Below the pieces are notes generated by a model that made no database searches, had not been told where the DNA came from, and saw only the letters and a program-made list of their open reading frames with translations. A DNA stretch of 64,000 nt from Chloroflexota bacterium (GTDB lineage Bacteria; Chloroflexota; Dormibacteria; Dormibacterales; Dormibacteraceae), in NCBI GenBank assembly GCA_005882135.1, contig VBDR01000030.1, forward strand, positions 52,052-116,051. Direction: 5' to 3'. This document shows positions 1-8,470 of this stretch, in pieces; the stretch's first letter is position 1, and each line of letters starts with the position of its first letter. Position numbers and translations under genes: made by a program.

Positions 1-109
1 CGCCGCGGACAACGTATGCGGTCAGCTCGAGCGGCGCGCGCTCGCGGTCCACCGCTTCCAGCAGCTGCTGCAGCTTGGTCTCCAGATCCGCCGCGGCGAC
101 CGTCTCCAC
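1..109 (-). CDS. Possible N-terminus of a divergent gene (partial at left edge)
   Basis: On the minus strand an open frame runs from a GTG at 109 off the left edge and gives about 36 residues (VETVAAADLETKLQQLLEAV...). A stop lies in frame shortly upstream, so this GTG is the only reasonable start. The stretch looks like an amphipathic helix but is too short to assign. It would be transcribed divergently from the sugar-catabolism operon that begins at 150, a position where a regulator is common; that role is only a guess. Confidence 0.3.
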   Translation of the reverse strand, partial: METVAAADLETKLQQLLEAVDRERAPLELTAYVVRG

Positions 110-149
110 GTCTTCGAGAACGTTAGCCTGTCATACGAGCGAGACGCGA

Positions 150-1265
150 GTGAACGATCCAGTACGCGTGGGAATCGTCGGTTGCGGAACGGTCAGCGAG
201 GCCTACCTGACCAACCTCAACGCCTCGCCTCAAGTCGAGGTGGTCGCATGCGCCGATCAGGTTTTGGCGACGGCTGAGAAGAGGGCCGCGCAGTTCGGCG
301 TGCCCCGCGTCTGCACCACCGACGAGCTCCTCGCCGATCCCCGGGTGGAGCTGGTGGTCAACCTGACCATCCCCAGCGCTCATGCCGAGATCAACCTGGC
401 GGCCCTCGCGGCCGGCAAGCACGTGTACTCGGAAAAGCCGCTGGCCATCACCCGCGAGCTTGGGCGCGCCATTCTCGATGCGGCGACAGCAGGCGGCCTG
501 TGTGTGGGCGGCGCACCGGACACGTTCCTGGGAGCAGGCATTCAGACCTGTTTGCGGCTGATGGAGCAGGGTGAGGTCGGAACCGCGCTGGCGGCGTCCG
601 GATTCATGCTCAATCGCGGTCCTGAGAGCTGGCATCTCAACCCCGCCTTCTTCTACCAGCCAGGCGGCGGTCCGCTGCTCGATGTCGGTCCGTACTACGT
701 GACCACCATGGTCTGCTTGCTGGGCCCGGTGCGCCGAGTCACCGGCATGTCCCGCATCCTGTTTCCAGAGCGAACAGCTGTGAGCGGCCCGAGGGCCGGC
801 GAGACGTTCAAGGTCAGCACCGATACATTTGTCGCGGCGCTGATCGAGTTCGAGAGCGGGGCCCAGGCAACCCTTGTCACCAGCTTTGGAATCGCGGGTC
901 ACGACCTTCCCAACCTTCAGGTGTACTGCACGAAGGGCATCCTGGGCGTCCCCGATCCCAATACTTTCGGCGGTCCTGTCAGGTTCCGCGCCAGTGATGG
1001 TGAGTCGGCATGGCGAGAGGTTCCGCTCCAGCACGGTCATGGTGCAAGCGCGAAGAATTTAAGGGGCCTTGGCGTCATCGAGATGGCGGGCGCGCTGCGC
1101 CAGGGAGAGCAACCACGCGCATCGGGCGAGCTCGCCTATCACGTCCTGGATGTGCTGCTGTCGATCCTCGAATCCAGCGCCACCGGGCGGCACATTCAGG
1201 TCACGAGCACATGCGCCCGGCCTTCCTTTCTTCCCCGAAGCGCGGGCCTCGTCGCGGCGCCATGA
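150..1265 (+). CDS. Gfo/Idh/MocA family NAD(P)-dependent oxidoreductase
   Basis: A 371-residue sugar or inositol dehydrogenase-type enzyme. The N-terminus has the Rossmann dinucleotide fingerprint (VGIVGCGTVSEAY, about residues 7-19). The family EKP motif follows at about 95-97, with the lysine expected to be catalytic, and GGGPLLDVGPYY lies near the active site. I take the GTG at 150 rather than the ORF-track start at 75, because homology-like sequence begins at NDPVRVGIVG. The stop overlaps the next ATG (ATGA), so it is translationally coupled to the isomerase. With the two following genes it suggests oxidation and isomerisation of a sugar or cyclitol; the substrate cannot be read from sequence. 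Confidence 0.9.
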   Translation: MNDPVRVGIVGCGTVSEAYLTNLNASPQVEVVACADQVLATAEKRAAQFGVPRVCTTDELLADPRVELVVNLTIPSAHAEINLAALAAGKHVYSEKPLAITRELGRAILDAATAGGLCVGGAPDTFLGAGIQTCLRLMEQGEVGTALAASGFMLNRGPESWHLNPAFFYQPGGGPLLDVGPYYVTTMVCLLGPVRRVTGMSRILFPERTAVSGPRAGETFKVSTDTFVAALIEFESGAQATLVTSFGIAGHDLPNLQVYCTKGILGVPDPNTFGGPVRFRASDGESAWREVPLQHGHGASAKNLRGLGVIEMAGALRQGEQPRASGELAYHVLDVLLSILESSATGRHIQVTSTCARPSFLPRSAGLVAAP

Positions 1266-2029
1266 TCGCGGTCCAGCTCTACACGATCCGGACCCAGCTC
1301 CAGGACCCATCTCGCCTCAGCGGCGTCCTCGGTCGCGTGCGCGAGATCGGATATCGCGCGGTCGAAGTCGCGGGCCTTGGAGCCAAGACCGTGAGCCGGT
1401 TCGGCGAGGAGCTGAGGCGAGCAGACCTTGTCGCCTGCGCGGCCCACGTCCCGCTCAACCGCCTCATGGATGACCTCGACGGCGCCGTGGCCGAGGGCAG
1501 GGACTGGGGCTGCGAGTATGTCGTCGTGCCGAGCCTTCCTGAGGCATACAGGTCGGGCGACGGCTACCGGCGATTCGCGGCGGAGGCGGCTCAGCTGGCC
1601 GCCAGGCTGCGGCCGTCCGGGCTTCAGCTCGTCTACCACAACCACGCCCATGAGCTGCAGCGGTTCGGTCAGCAAACCGGGCTGGAGACGTTGTTTGCGG
1701 CCGCGCCGGCCGATTCGCTCCAGGCGGAGCTGGACACGTACTGGCTGCAGTACGGCGGCGCCAACCCGGCCGCCTGGATACGGCGCTTCAAGGGCAGGGC
1801 TCCGCTGGTGCATCTCAAAGACATGGCCATCGATCGAGGCGATCCGGTCGATGCCGAGATTGGAGAGGGCAACCTGGATTGGGTTGACGTCCTGAGCGCG
1901 TGCCGCGACGCCGGGACCAGATGGCTCGTCGTGGAGCAGGACCAACCGCGGCGCGACCCGATGGAGAGCGTGGCGATCAGCTTTGCCAACCTGGCGAAAC
2001 TCACCGCCGGTGTCGGATTGGAGGCATGA
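1262..2029 (+). CDS. Sugar phosphate isomerase/epimerase (xylose isomerase-like TIM barrel)
   Basis: A 255-residue protein of the AP-endonuclease-2/xylose isomerase-like TIM-barrel family (IolE/IolH-type). Visible landmarks are VEVAGL on an early strand, YHNHAHEL with metal-binding histidines, ELDTYWLQYGG, HLKDM and GEGNLDW, which carry typical divalent-metal ligands. The ATG at 1262 overlaps the stop of the upstream dehydrogenase by 4 nt, and its own stop overlaps the ATG of the aldo/keto reductase, so the three genes form one operon. The ORF-track start at 1010 adds 84 out-of-family residues and is rejected. Confidence 0.9.
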   Translation: MIAVQLYTIRTQLQDPSRLSGVLGRVREIGYRAVEVAGLGAKTVSRFGEELRRADLVACAAHVPLNRLMDDLDGAVAEGRDWGCEYVVVPSLPEAYRSGDGYRRFAAEAAQLAARLRPSGLQLVYHNHAHELQRFGQQTGLETLFAAAPADSLQAELDTYWLQYGGANPAAWIRRFKGRAPLVHLKDMAIDRGDPVDAEIGEGNLDWVDVLSACRDAGTRWLVVEQDQPRRDPMESVAISFANLAKLTAGVGLEA

Positions 2030-3066
2030 CGATGCGCAAGCGCCTGCTTGGCCAAACCGGCGTCCTCGTGTCCGAGTTCGCGCTGGGGACGATGACCTTC
2101 GGGCAGGAAGCCGATGAGTCGGCTGCGGGCGCGGTGCTGGATCACTATGTGGAAAGCGGCGGCAACCTGATCGACACCGCCGATGTGTACCCACCGGTTG
2201 GCCCGCGCGGCGCGTCCGAGGAGATCATCGGGCGGTGGCTCGACCGCCAACCCGGCCGGCGCGACTCCATCATCCTGGCGACCAAGTGCCGCGGCAGGAT
2301 GGATGACTCCGGCAACTCCGAGGGCCTTTCCCGACGCTGGATCATTCGCGCTTGCGAGGGGAGTCTCCGGCGCCTGAAAACCGACTACATCGATCTGTAC
2401 CAGGCGCATCAATGGGACCCCGCGACGCCGATCGAGGAGACGCTTGCCGCCTTCGATTCGCTGGTCCGGGCCGGCAAAGTTCGGTACATCGGCGTGTCGA
2501 ACTTCACCGGATGGCAGCTCGAGCGCACGGTGCTGACGGCGCAAAACCTCGGCCTGTCCGTGCCTGTCTCGCTGCAGCCGCAGTACAACATGCTGGCTCG
2601 GGAGATCGAATGGGAGCTCGTCCCGGTGTGCCTGGAACACAGGCTCAGCATCGTGCCCTGGGGTCCCTTGGGCCAGGGCTGGCTTTCCGGCAAGTACCGT
2701 CGCGACGCCGCCCCGACCGGACCAACCCGGCTGGGAGAGGATCCCAACCGAGGTTTGGAGGCGTACTCGCGCCGCAACATCGAGCGCACCTGGCGGATCG
2801 TGGACGCGGTGCAGGCGGTGGCGTCCGAACTTGGCGTGCCTCCGGCGCGGGTCGCCCTGCGCTGGCTGGCCGACCGGCCCGGGGTCGCCGCCCCGCTGCT
2901 TGGCGCCCGGAACGCCGAACAGCTCCGGGACAACCTCCTGGCGGCCGACCTCACCCTTGACGAACGCCAACGGTCCGAGCTGGACGACGTCAGCGCACCG
3001 ATGACTCCCGACTACCCGTACAGGCTGCTCGCGGAAGGCACGGCCGAACGGCGCCGGCTGCTCTAG
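2026..3066 (+). CDS. Aldo/keto reductase
   Basis: A 346-residue NADPH-dependent aldo/keto reductase. It starts KRLLGQTGVLVSEFALGTM, typical of the family. The catalytic tetrad is visible as Asp and Tyr in IDTADVYPP, Lys in ILATKCR and His in YQAHQWDP. IGVSNFTGWQ and the C-terminal cofactor region GARNAEQLRDNL are also present. It is third in the sugar-catabolism operon and its ATG overlaps the previous stop by 4 nt. The substrate is unknown; the neighbours suggest a sugar-derived carbonyl. Confidence 0.92.
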   Translation: MTMRKRLLGQTGVLVSEFALGTMTFGQEADESAAGAVLDHYVESGGNLIDTADVYPPVGPRGASEEIIGRWLDRQPGRRDSIILATKCRGRMDDSGNSEGLSRRWIIRACEGSLRRLKTDYIDLYQAHQWDPATPIEETLAAFDSLVRAGKVRYIGVSNFTGWQLERTVLTAQNLGLSVPVSLQPQYNMLAREIEWELVPVCLEHRLSIVPWGPLGQGWLSGKYRRDAAPTGPTRLGEDPNRGLEAYSRRNIERTWRIVDAVQAVASELGVPPARVALRWLADRPGVAAPLLGARNAEQLRDNLLAADLTLDERQRSELDDVSAPMTPDYPYRLLAEGTAERRRLL

Positions 3067-3111
3067 CGGCCTCGCCCCAGGCCCTCCGCGAGTTCAGATC
3101 GATCGGCTCAG

Positions 3112-3140
3112 TTGACATCGAGCCGCCGCGGTTCGATATT
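3112..3140 (+). promoter_or_regulatory. Sigma70-type promoter for the sugar ABC transporter genes
   Basis: TTGACA (3112-3117), a 17-nt spacer and GATATT (3135-3140) lie in the 185-nt gap before the substrate-binding protein. This is the best canonical -35/-10 pair I found in the window. Transcription from it would leave a leader of about 105 nt that ends in a strong GGAGGAA ribosome site before the ATG at 3252. Confidence 0.6.
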
Positions 3141-3251
3141 GCTTGGTGGAGTAAACGCGATCCCGCGCCGGCGCGCTCTCGCCCCGGGTCCGCTCTCGAG
3201 GGCCCGGGAAGAAGGCGGGGGGTCCAAGGTCGTAGTGACGGAGGAAGCGCC

Positions 3252-4604
3252 ATGGCACTAGTACCTGGACGAGGGGTTCAGGCGTTGATTCTCTCGTTCC
3301 TCTTGGTCGCCGCGTGCAGCACCGGCGGCGGGACGTCGTCCGCACCACCGCTTGCCGGGTGCAATTCGGGCACGAAAATAGCCCTCTTCTGGACTTCGCA
3401 CACGCCGCCCGATACCGACAGTGAGAAGAACATCGTCGATGCCTTCAACAAGCAAAGCAACACCACCTGCGTGAAGATGGTCGCGGTACCCGGCTCGGAA
3501 ACCGACATCGCCAAGCTCACGACGGCGGTGCGCGGCGGCACGGGTCCGGACGTCTACGAGCTCGACCGGTTCACCGTCGCCGAGCGGGCGGCCGCCGGCG
3601 TGCTCGAGGACCTCACTCCGTACGGCGCCGCCAACATGAGCGGCAATTACCTCGACTTTGCCTGGAAGGAGGCGCTGTTCAAGGGCAAGCCCTATGCGCT
3701 TCCTGACGACACCGACGCACGCGTGCTCTATTACAACAAGGACCTGCTTCAGGCGGCCGGTGTGACCGACCTGAGCGCGCTCGACATGTCGAAAGGCGCG
3801 CCGACCATCGACACGATTCGGGGCATGGCCAACAAGGTCAACAAGAAGGTAAACGGCAAGTACACCGTGGTCGGCTTCGCACCGAGGCTCAACCAGGGGT
3901 GGCACTACACATGGGGATTCGCGTACGGAGGCAGCTTCTTCGACGCGGCTTCTTGCAAGGTCACGCCTGACGACCCCAAGATCGTGCAGGCCTTCAAGGA
4001 CATGTTCTATGACTGGTCCGCGGCCCTTGGAGTCAGCGACCTCCAGACATTCGAGAGCACATACGCCCCGGACACGCCCCCGCTACCGACCGAGCAAGAC
4101 GCCTTCTTGACCGGGCATCTCGGTTTCGTCATCAGCGGCGACTGGGTTCTGGCCTGGCTCCAGAAGTACGCCCCGAACCTGCACTATGGAATCACTTACA
4201 TTCCGGTGCCGCACCAGGGCGACCAGCCCGCGACCTGGGCGGGCGGCTGGTCAGTCGTCATCCCCAAAGGCGCCAAGAACGGGTCGGGAGGCTTCGAGTT
4301 CATGAAGTACTTCGCCGGCGAGCCGGGCCAGAGGACTTACGCGAAGGAAACGACGCACATGCCGACCCTCAAGAGCCTGCTCACCGACAGCACCCTTTTC
4401 CCGGGCGACCACAAGCTTTTCGTAGCTATGCTGCCCGTCGCCCACAGCCGGCCGGCGCTCCCGGTCGGAGCTCTCTACTGGGACCAGCTCACGATTGCGC
4501 AGAGCGCGGCCGAGCATCACAGCAAAGACCCTGCGACTGCGCTGAAAGAGGCCGCGACAGCGGTCAACGCCAAGCTGCAGCAGTACTGTCCGCTTGCCAC
4601 GTGA
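3252..4604 (+). CDS. Sugar ABC transporter substrate-binding lipoprotein
   Basis: A 450-residue extracytoplasmic binding protein of the carbohydrate (family 1) type. The N-terminus is a lipoprotein signal peptide with lipobox LVAAC (Cys at about residue 22). The body shows typical features: ALFWTSHTPP, an early DIAKLTTAVRGGTGPDVYELD, YYNKDLL, and a late WAGGWSVVIPKGAKN. It should be anchored outside the membrane and deliver a sugar to the two permeases downstream. It has its own promoter and a strong ribosome site (GGAGGAA), consistent with the high level usual for binding proteins. Confidence 0.93.
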   Translation: MALVPGRGVQALILSFLLVAACSTGGGTSSAPPLAGCNSGTKIALFWTSHTPPDTDSEKNIVDAFNKQSNTTCVKMVAVPGSETDIAKLTTAVRGGTGPDVYELDRFTVAERAAAGVLEDLTPYGAANMSGNYLDFAWKEALFKGKPYALPDDTDARVLYYNKDLLQAAGVTDLSALDMSKGAPTIDTIRGMANKVNKKVNGKYTVVGFAPRLNQGWHYTWGFAYGGSFFDAASCKVTPDDPKIVQAFKDMFYDWSAALGVSDLQTFESTYAPDTPPLPTEQDAFLTGHLGFVISGDWVLAWLQKYAPNLHYGITYIPVPHQGDQPATWAGGWSVVIPKGAKNGSGGFEFMKYFAGEPGQRTYAKETTHMPTLKSLLTDSTLFPGDHKLFVAMLPVAHSRPALPVGALYWDQLTIAQSAAEHHSKDPATALKEAATAVNAKLQQYCPLAT

Positions 4605-4629
4605 AATAACGTTCGGGCCTAGATCCAAC

Positions 4630-4656
4630 GAGGAGCGGCGGTGATCGCCGCTCCTC
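4630..4656 (+). promoter_or_regulatory. Perfect hairpin enclosing the RBS and start codon of the permease gene
   Basis: GAGGAGCGGCG (4630-4640) pairs perfectly with CGCCGCTCCTC (4646-4656). The 5-nt loop GTGAT contains the GTG start codon of the next gene, and the ribosome site GAGGAG is in the left arm. Folding in the mRNA would hide the Shine-Dalgarno sequence. No U-tract follows, so a terminator is less likely. It may hold permease translation below that of the binding protein. Confidence 0.7.
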
Positions 4657-5576
4657 GTCTCCGCCGCCTGACTGTCGATGAGAGGCGGAGCCTGCGGACG
4701 GCGCTGCCTTTCATCGCGCCCTGGATCGTCGGTTTCATCGCGTTCACCCTCTACCCGATCTTCTACAGCCTCTATCTGAGCTTCACCCGCTACTCCGGGT
4801 TCGGAGATGCAACACCGGTGGGGTTTGAGAACTACACGCACATGGCGTCCGACCCTTTGTTCTGGCAGGCACTTGGCAACACGTTCTACTACACAGCCCT
4901 GGCCGTCCCCGTGGGGGTGGTCGTGGCGATCGCCCTGGCGATGATGATGAACCAGAACGTTCGCGAGGTCGCCTTCTATCGGGCGGCGTTCTATCTGCCG
5001 TCGATCCTCCCCCTGTTCGCCTTGACGTTCATCTTCATCGTCCTCCTCAACCCAGGCTTCGGGCTGGTGGACTACGTGCTCGAGCTGGTGGGATTGCCGG
5101 CGGTCAACTGGTTGGGCGACGCCCATTGGACGAAGATCTCGATCGTGCTCCTGGCACAGCTGGGCGCCGGCGGTCCCGCCCTTATCTTTCTTGCGTCGCT
5201 GCGCGCGGTCCCCAGCGAGCTCTACGAGGCAGCAAAGCTGGAGGGAGCGGGCCCGATTCGCAGCTTCTACAAGATCACCCTGCCCCTGATCACGCCGGTC
5301 ATCCTCTTTGACATCATCTACGGGACCATCCTCGGCATTCAGATCTTCACGCCGGCCTTCGTGCTGACCGGCGGTACAAGTGGTGGCGGCGCCTATACCA
5401 CCGGCCCGGAGAACTCGCTTCTCTTCTACGTCTTTTATCTCTACAAGACCGCCTTCCAGTACAGCGACATGGGCTTCGCGTCGGCGATGGCGTGGGTGCT
5501 CTTTGTGATCAGCGTCGTGCTCGCGGCGGGCATCATGCGCTGGTCCAAGGGCTGGGTTCACTACGAGAGTGGCTGA
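4641..5576 (+). CDS. Carbohydrate ABC transporter permease (MalF/UgpA type)
   Basis: A 311-residue inner-membrane permease with about six transmembrane helices, the first being ALPFIAPWIVGFIAFTLYPI. The EAA loop that docks with the ATPase is visible as YEAAKLEGAGPIRSFYKITLP (about residues 194-214). The start is the GTG at 4641; no other initiation codon lies before the first membrane helix, and this GTG sits in the loop of a perfect hairpin. Its stop overlaps the ATG of the partner permease. It works with the binding protein upstream and the ATPase at 6478. Confidence 0.93.
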   Translation: MIAAPRLRRLTVDERRSLRTALPFIAPWIVGFIAFTLYPIFYSLYLSFTRYSGFGDATPVGFENYTHMASDPLFWQALGNTFYYTALAVPVGVVVAIALAMMMNQNVREVAFYRAAFYLPSILPLFALTFIFIVLLNPGFGLVDYVLELVGLPAVNWLGDAHWTKISIVLLAQLGAGGPALIFLASLRAVPSELYEAAKLEGAGPIRSFYKITLPLITPVILFDIIYGTILGIQIFTPAFVLTGGTSGGGAYTTGPENSLLFYVFYLYKTAFQYSDMGFASAMAWVLFVISVVLAAGIMRWSKGWVHYESG

Positions 5577-6475
5577 TGACAGTCGCCCGTGAGGTAGCCG
5601 AACCCCCGGCGCTGACCGTGGCCCGCCGGCCTGCCCCGGCGCCGCGACCCGAGTTCCGAATTCCGCGCACGCTGATGGTCCGCCTCGGCCTGATCATCGC
5701 CAGCCTGCTCTTCATGCTGCCCTTCTACTGGATGGCCAACTCAGCCCTCAAGGACATCCACGAGCTGTCCAGCATTCCACCCACCCTGTACCCGCACGTT
5801 CCCGCTTTCGACAATTTTGTGCGGGCCGTCACCTACATTCCCTTCGGCACGTTTCTCCGCAACTCGGTTGTGCTAACGGCCGGCGTCACGATCGGGTCGG
5901 CGATCTCCAACCCTTTGATCGCATACGGTTTTTCGCGCATCAAATGGCCCGGGCGTGACTTTGTCTTCGGGATTGTCATGGCATCGATATTCCTTCCGTT
6001 CCCGGTGCTGATCGTCGCGCTGTTCGACATCTTTGCGAAGTTGCAGTGGGTAGACACATTCCTGCCGATCATCGTGCCCGCCTTCTTCGGGAATCCCTTC
6101 TTCATTTTCTTGATGAGGCAGTTCTTCCTCGGACTGCCGATGGAAATCTCGGAGCAGGCTCGGATCGACGGCGCCAACGAGTTCCAGGTCTTTCTCTTCA
6201 TCATCCTGCCGTTGGCCAAGCCGGCCGTGGCCGTCGTGATCATCTTTGCGGCGGTCCAGGCTTGGGGCGAGTTCCTGACGCCGCTGCTGTTCCTGCAGGA
6301 CGAGACGAAATACCCGCTGTCAATCGGTCTGCAGTTCTATCGCCAGTCGCACGACGTCGCCTACAACCTGCTGATGGCGGCCTCGACCTTGATCGTCCTC
6401 CCGATCGTCGCGCTGTTCATCGCCTTCCAGCGCTTTTTTATCGAGGGAGTCACCGCCGGCAGCGTCAAGGGATAG
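5576..6475 (+). CDS. Carbohydrate ABC transporter permease (MalG/UgpE type)
   Basis: A 299-residue permease and partner of the preceding gene (TGATG overlap). After a proline-rich N-terminus (APAPRPEFRIPRTL) come about six membrane helices. The EAA loop reads SEQARIDGANEFQVFLFIILPLAKP, and the C-terminus QRFFIEGVTAGSVKG is typical of this subfamily. The ORF-track start at 5492 belongs to a shadow; I use the ATG at 5576. The gene ends 2 nt before the convergent ATPase gene. Confidence 0.94.
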   Translation: MTVAREVAEPPALTVARRPAPAPRPEFRIPRTLMVRLGLIIASLLFMLPFYWMANSALKDIHELSSIPPTLYPHVPAFDNFVRAVTYIPFGTFLRNSVVLTAGVTIGSAISNPLIAYGFSRIKWPGRDFVFGIVMASIFLPFPVLIVALFDIFAKLQWVDTFLPIIVPAFFGNPFFIFLMRQFFLGLPMEISEQARIDGANEFQVFLFIILPLAKPAVAVVIIFAAVQAWGEFLTPLLFLQDETKYPLSIGLQFYRQSHDVAYNLLMAASTLIVLPIVALFIAFQRFFIEGVTAGSVKG

Positions 6476-6477
6476 CG

Positions 6478-7536
6478 CTACACCACCGCCTGGCCGCTCC
6501 GGCCGTCGAACAGGTGAATGCGCTCCGGGTCGAGGCCCAGGCGCAGCCGCTCGCCGCGCCCTACCTTCACGTGCGAATCGATACGGGCGACTACCGGGTT
6601 GTCGCCGACGGCGCCAACGACGAACTGGTCCCGGCCGAGAATCTCGACCGTGTCCACGTCGAGCTCGAGCGTGGGCTCGCCGGGCGCCGCGTTTTCATGC
6701 AGCGCTTCAGCTCGGATCCCCAGCACCCCCTCGTCCACGCCGGGTGCCCACGGCAGCTCGATCTCCAGCGCCGACCCCGTCGCGATTCTGCCTGCCACTG
6801 CCACCGGTATGAAGCTCATCGCCGGAGTACCGATGAAACCGGCGACGAAGAGGTTCGCGGGATGGTCGTAAACATGCCGAGGAGGCCCGACCTGCTGCAG
6901 CACCCCATCCTTCATGACGGCAATTCGATCCCCCATCGTCATCGCCTCGAGCTGGTCGTGCGTGACATAAAGGAAGGTCGCGCGAAGCAGCCGATGGATC
7001 TTCCGGAGCTCGGCGCGCATGTGCTCACGGAGCTTGGCGTCCAGGCTGGAGAGCGGCTCGTCGAAAAGGAACAGCTGCGGATCCCTGACGATTGCCCGGG
7101 CCAGCGCTACTCGCTGCTGCTGGCCGCCGGACAGCTGGCGAGGCAGGCGGTTCAGCAGGGACCCGAGGCCGACCAGGTCTGCCGCCCGGCTCACGCGCGG
7201 CGCGATGTCGGCCAGGTCGAGTCCCTGCATGCGCATGCCGAACGCGATGTTGTCGAACACCGACATGTGCGGATAGAGCGCGTAGGTCTGAAACACCATC
7301 GCCACGTCGCGATTGCGCGGGGGCACGTGGTTGACCACCGTCTCCCCGATTCTGATGACCCCCTCGGTCACATCCTCGAGCCCGGCGAGCAGCCGGAGGA
7401 CGGTCGACTTTCCGCAGCCTGACGGGCCCAGGACGACCATGAACTCGCCGTCCTTGACGTCCAGGCACAGGTCGTTGACGGCGGTTTCGCCGCCCGGAAA
7501 TCGCTTGGTGACGTGTTCATAGCCGGCAGAAGCCAT
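6478..7536 (-). CDS. Sugar ABC transporter ATP-binding protein (UgpC/MsmK-like)
   Basis: A 352-residue ATPase of the carbohydrate-importer type. Walker A is GPSGCGKST (37-45), the signature LSGGQ is at 135-139, and Walker B FLFDEP (156-161) is followed by the D-loop LSSLDAKLR. The C-terminal third is the regulatory OB-fold (TOBE) region found in MalK-like ATPases ([18 protein letters not shown]). It is encoded convergently to the permeases with only 2 nt between stops, so it must be transcribed separately. Such ATPases often serve several sugar transporters. Confidence 0.93.
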   Translation of the reverse strand: MASAGYEHVTKRFPGGETAVNDLCLDVKDGEFMVVLGPSGCGKSTVLRLLAGLEDVTEGVIRIGETVVNHVPPRNRDVAMVFQTYALYPHMSVFDNIAFGMRMQGLDLADIAPRVSRAADLVGLGSLLNRLPRQLSGGQQQRVALARAIVRDPQLFLFDEPLSSLDAKLREHMRAELRKIHRLLRATFLYVTHDQLEAMTMGDRIAVMKDGVLQQVGPPRHVYDHPANLFVAGFIGTPAMSFIPVAVAGRIATGSALEIELPWAPGVDEGVLGIRAEALHENAAPGEPTLELDVDTVEILGRDQFVVGAVGDNPVVARIDSHVKVGRGERLRLGLDPERIHLFDGRSGQAVV

Positions 7537-7604
7537 CCAGGAGCTACTTGATCGGAATAGTGTCCGCCACTTCGGATTTCAAATGGTTGCAAGGCAGGTG
7601 ATCC

Positions 7605-7610
7605 TAAACT
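7605..7610 (+). promoter_or_regulatory. Putative -10 box of the sigma factor gene
   Basis: TAAACT at 7605-7610 lies 10 nt before the ATG at 7621, implying a leader of only a few nucleotides. No good sigma70 -35 is seen at the right distance. Confidence 0.35.
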
Positions 7611-7620
7611 GGCTCTACTG

Positions 7621-8199
7621 ATGGCGGAACCCGCCGCACAAACTGCCTTCGCGGAAGAGGCGTTGACACATCTAGACACGTTGTACAGGGGGGCTCTCCG
7701 GCTCACCCACGACCCCGATCAGGCCCAGGACCTCGTCCAGGAGGCTTACCTGCGCGCGCTCCGCTACCAGCACAGCTACCAGGCGGGGACGAACATGAAG
7801 GCCTGGCTGTTCGCCATCATGCGCAACCTCTTCTGGGACCGCTTCAAGGGTGTGCGGAAAGAGGACGTCAGCCTGGACGACGTGGGCGAGTTCGTCCTGT
7901 ACGACAAGCTGCGCGACGAGGGTGCGCGGCCCGAGTCAGACGTGCTGGACAAGATCGCCGCCTCCGAGGTGGTCGCGGCGGTCGACACGCTGCCCCCGCT
8001 CCATCGCGAGGTGGTGCTCCTGGTGGACGTGGAAGGCTTTTCCTACAAGGACGCCGCCGAGACGCTTGGCGTTCCCATAGGCACCGTGATGTCGCGGCTT
8101 CACAGGGCCCGCCAGCAGTTACAAAAATCCCTCTATGACTACGCCGTCGAATCGGGTATCGTGCGGCCCAGCGGCATGAGGCAGGTGCCACAGCAATGA
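7621..8199 (+). CDS. ECF RNA polymerase sigma factor (SigR/RpoE-like)
   Basis: A 192-residue group 4 sigma factor. Region 2 is visible as DQAQDLVQEAYLRALRYQHSY...NMKAWLFAIMRNLFWDRFK (about residues 35-78), and region 4 as LPPLHREVVLLVDVEGFSYKDAAETLGVPIGTVMSRLHRAR (about 123-163). Its stop overlaps the start of a small zinc anti-sigma factor (ATGA). That arrangement is typical of SigR-RsrA thiol-stress pairs, so control by redox state is a reasonable inference. Confidence 0.93.
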   Translation: MAEPAAQTAFAEEALTHLDTLYRGALRLTHDPDQAQDLVQEAYLRALRYQHSYQAGTNMKAWLFAIMRNLFWDRFKGVRKEDVSLDDVGEFVLYDKLRDEGARPESDVLDKIAASEVVAAVDTLPPLHREVVLLVDVEGFSYKDAAETLGVPIGTVMSRLHRARQQLQKSLYDYAVESGIVRPSGMRQVPQQ

Positions 8200-8414
8200 G
8201 ATGCGAAGAGTGTTCTGACAAGCTCGACCGGTTCGTTGACCGGGAGCTGAGCGATACGGAGGCCCTGCAGGTCCAGCTCCACCTCGAGGGCTGCCCAGAG
8301 TGCATGGATCACTACGACTTCGAGTCGCACTTGAAGCGCCTGGTCAAGCACTCGTGCGAGTGCGACAAAGCGCCCGAGGCCTTCCGAGAGAAGCTGCGCC
8401 AGATCCTCAGCTGA
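8196..8414 (+). CDS. Zinc-binding anti-sigma factor (RsrA-like)
   Basis: A 72-residue ZAS-family anti-sigma factor. The zinc motif HxxxCxxC is seen as HLEGCPEC (about residues 29-36), with further cysteines at CEEC (3-6) and HSCECD (about 52-57). The short length without a membrane segment fits a cytoplasmic redox sensor that binds the sigma factor until its thiols are oxidised. It overlaps the sigma gene by 4 nt and should be made with it. The number of cysteines is high for so small a protein. Confidence 0.9.
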   Translation: MRCEECSDKLDRFVDRELSDTEALQVQLHLEGCPECMDHYDFESHLKRLVKHSCECDKAPEAFREKLRQILS

Positions 8415-8418
8415 ATCC

Positions 8419-8470
8419 ACCTCCCCGCTTGCCGGGGAGGTCGCCCGGCGACGCCGGGCGGGTGGGGGCG
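8419..8470 (+). repeat. Double-hairpin palindromic repeat, copy 1
   Basis: Stem 1 is ACCTCCCCG/CGGGGAGGT and stem 2 CGCCCGGC/GCCGGGCG, followed by the tail GGTGGGGGCG. It fills the gap between the anti-sigma gene and thiE, and its tail supplies the GTG start used for thiE. Confidence 0.75.

Noticed and set aside
6046-7422. 458-aa plus-strand ORF across permease and ATPase genes
   Set aside because: Shadow of two well-supported genes in other frames; no domain.
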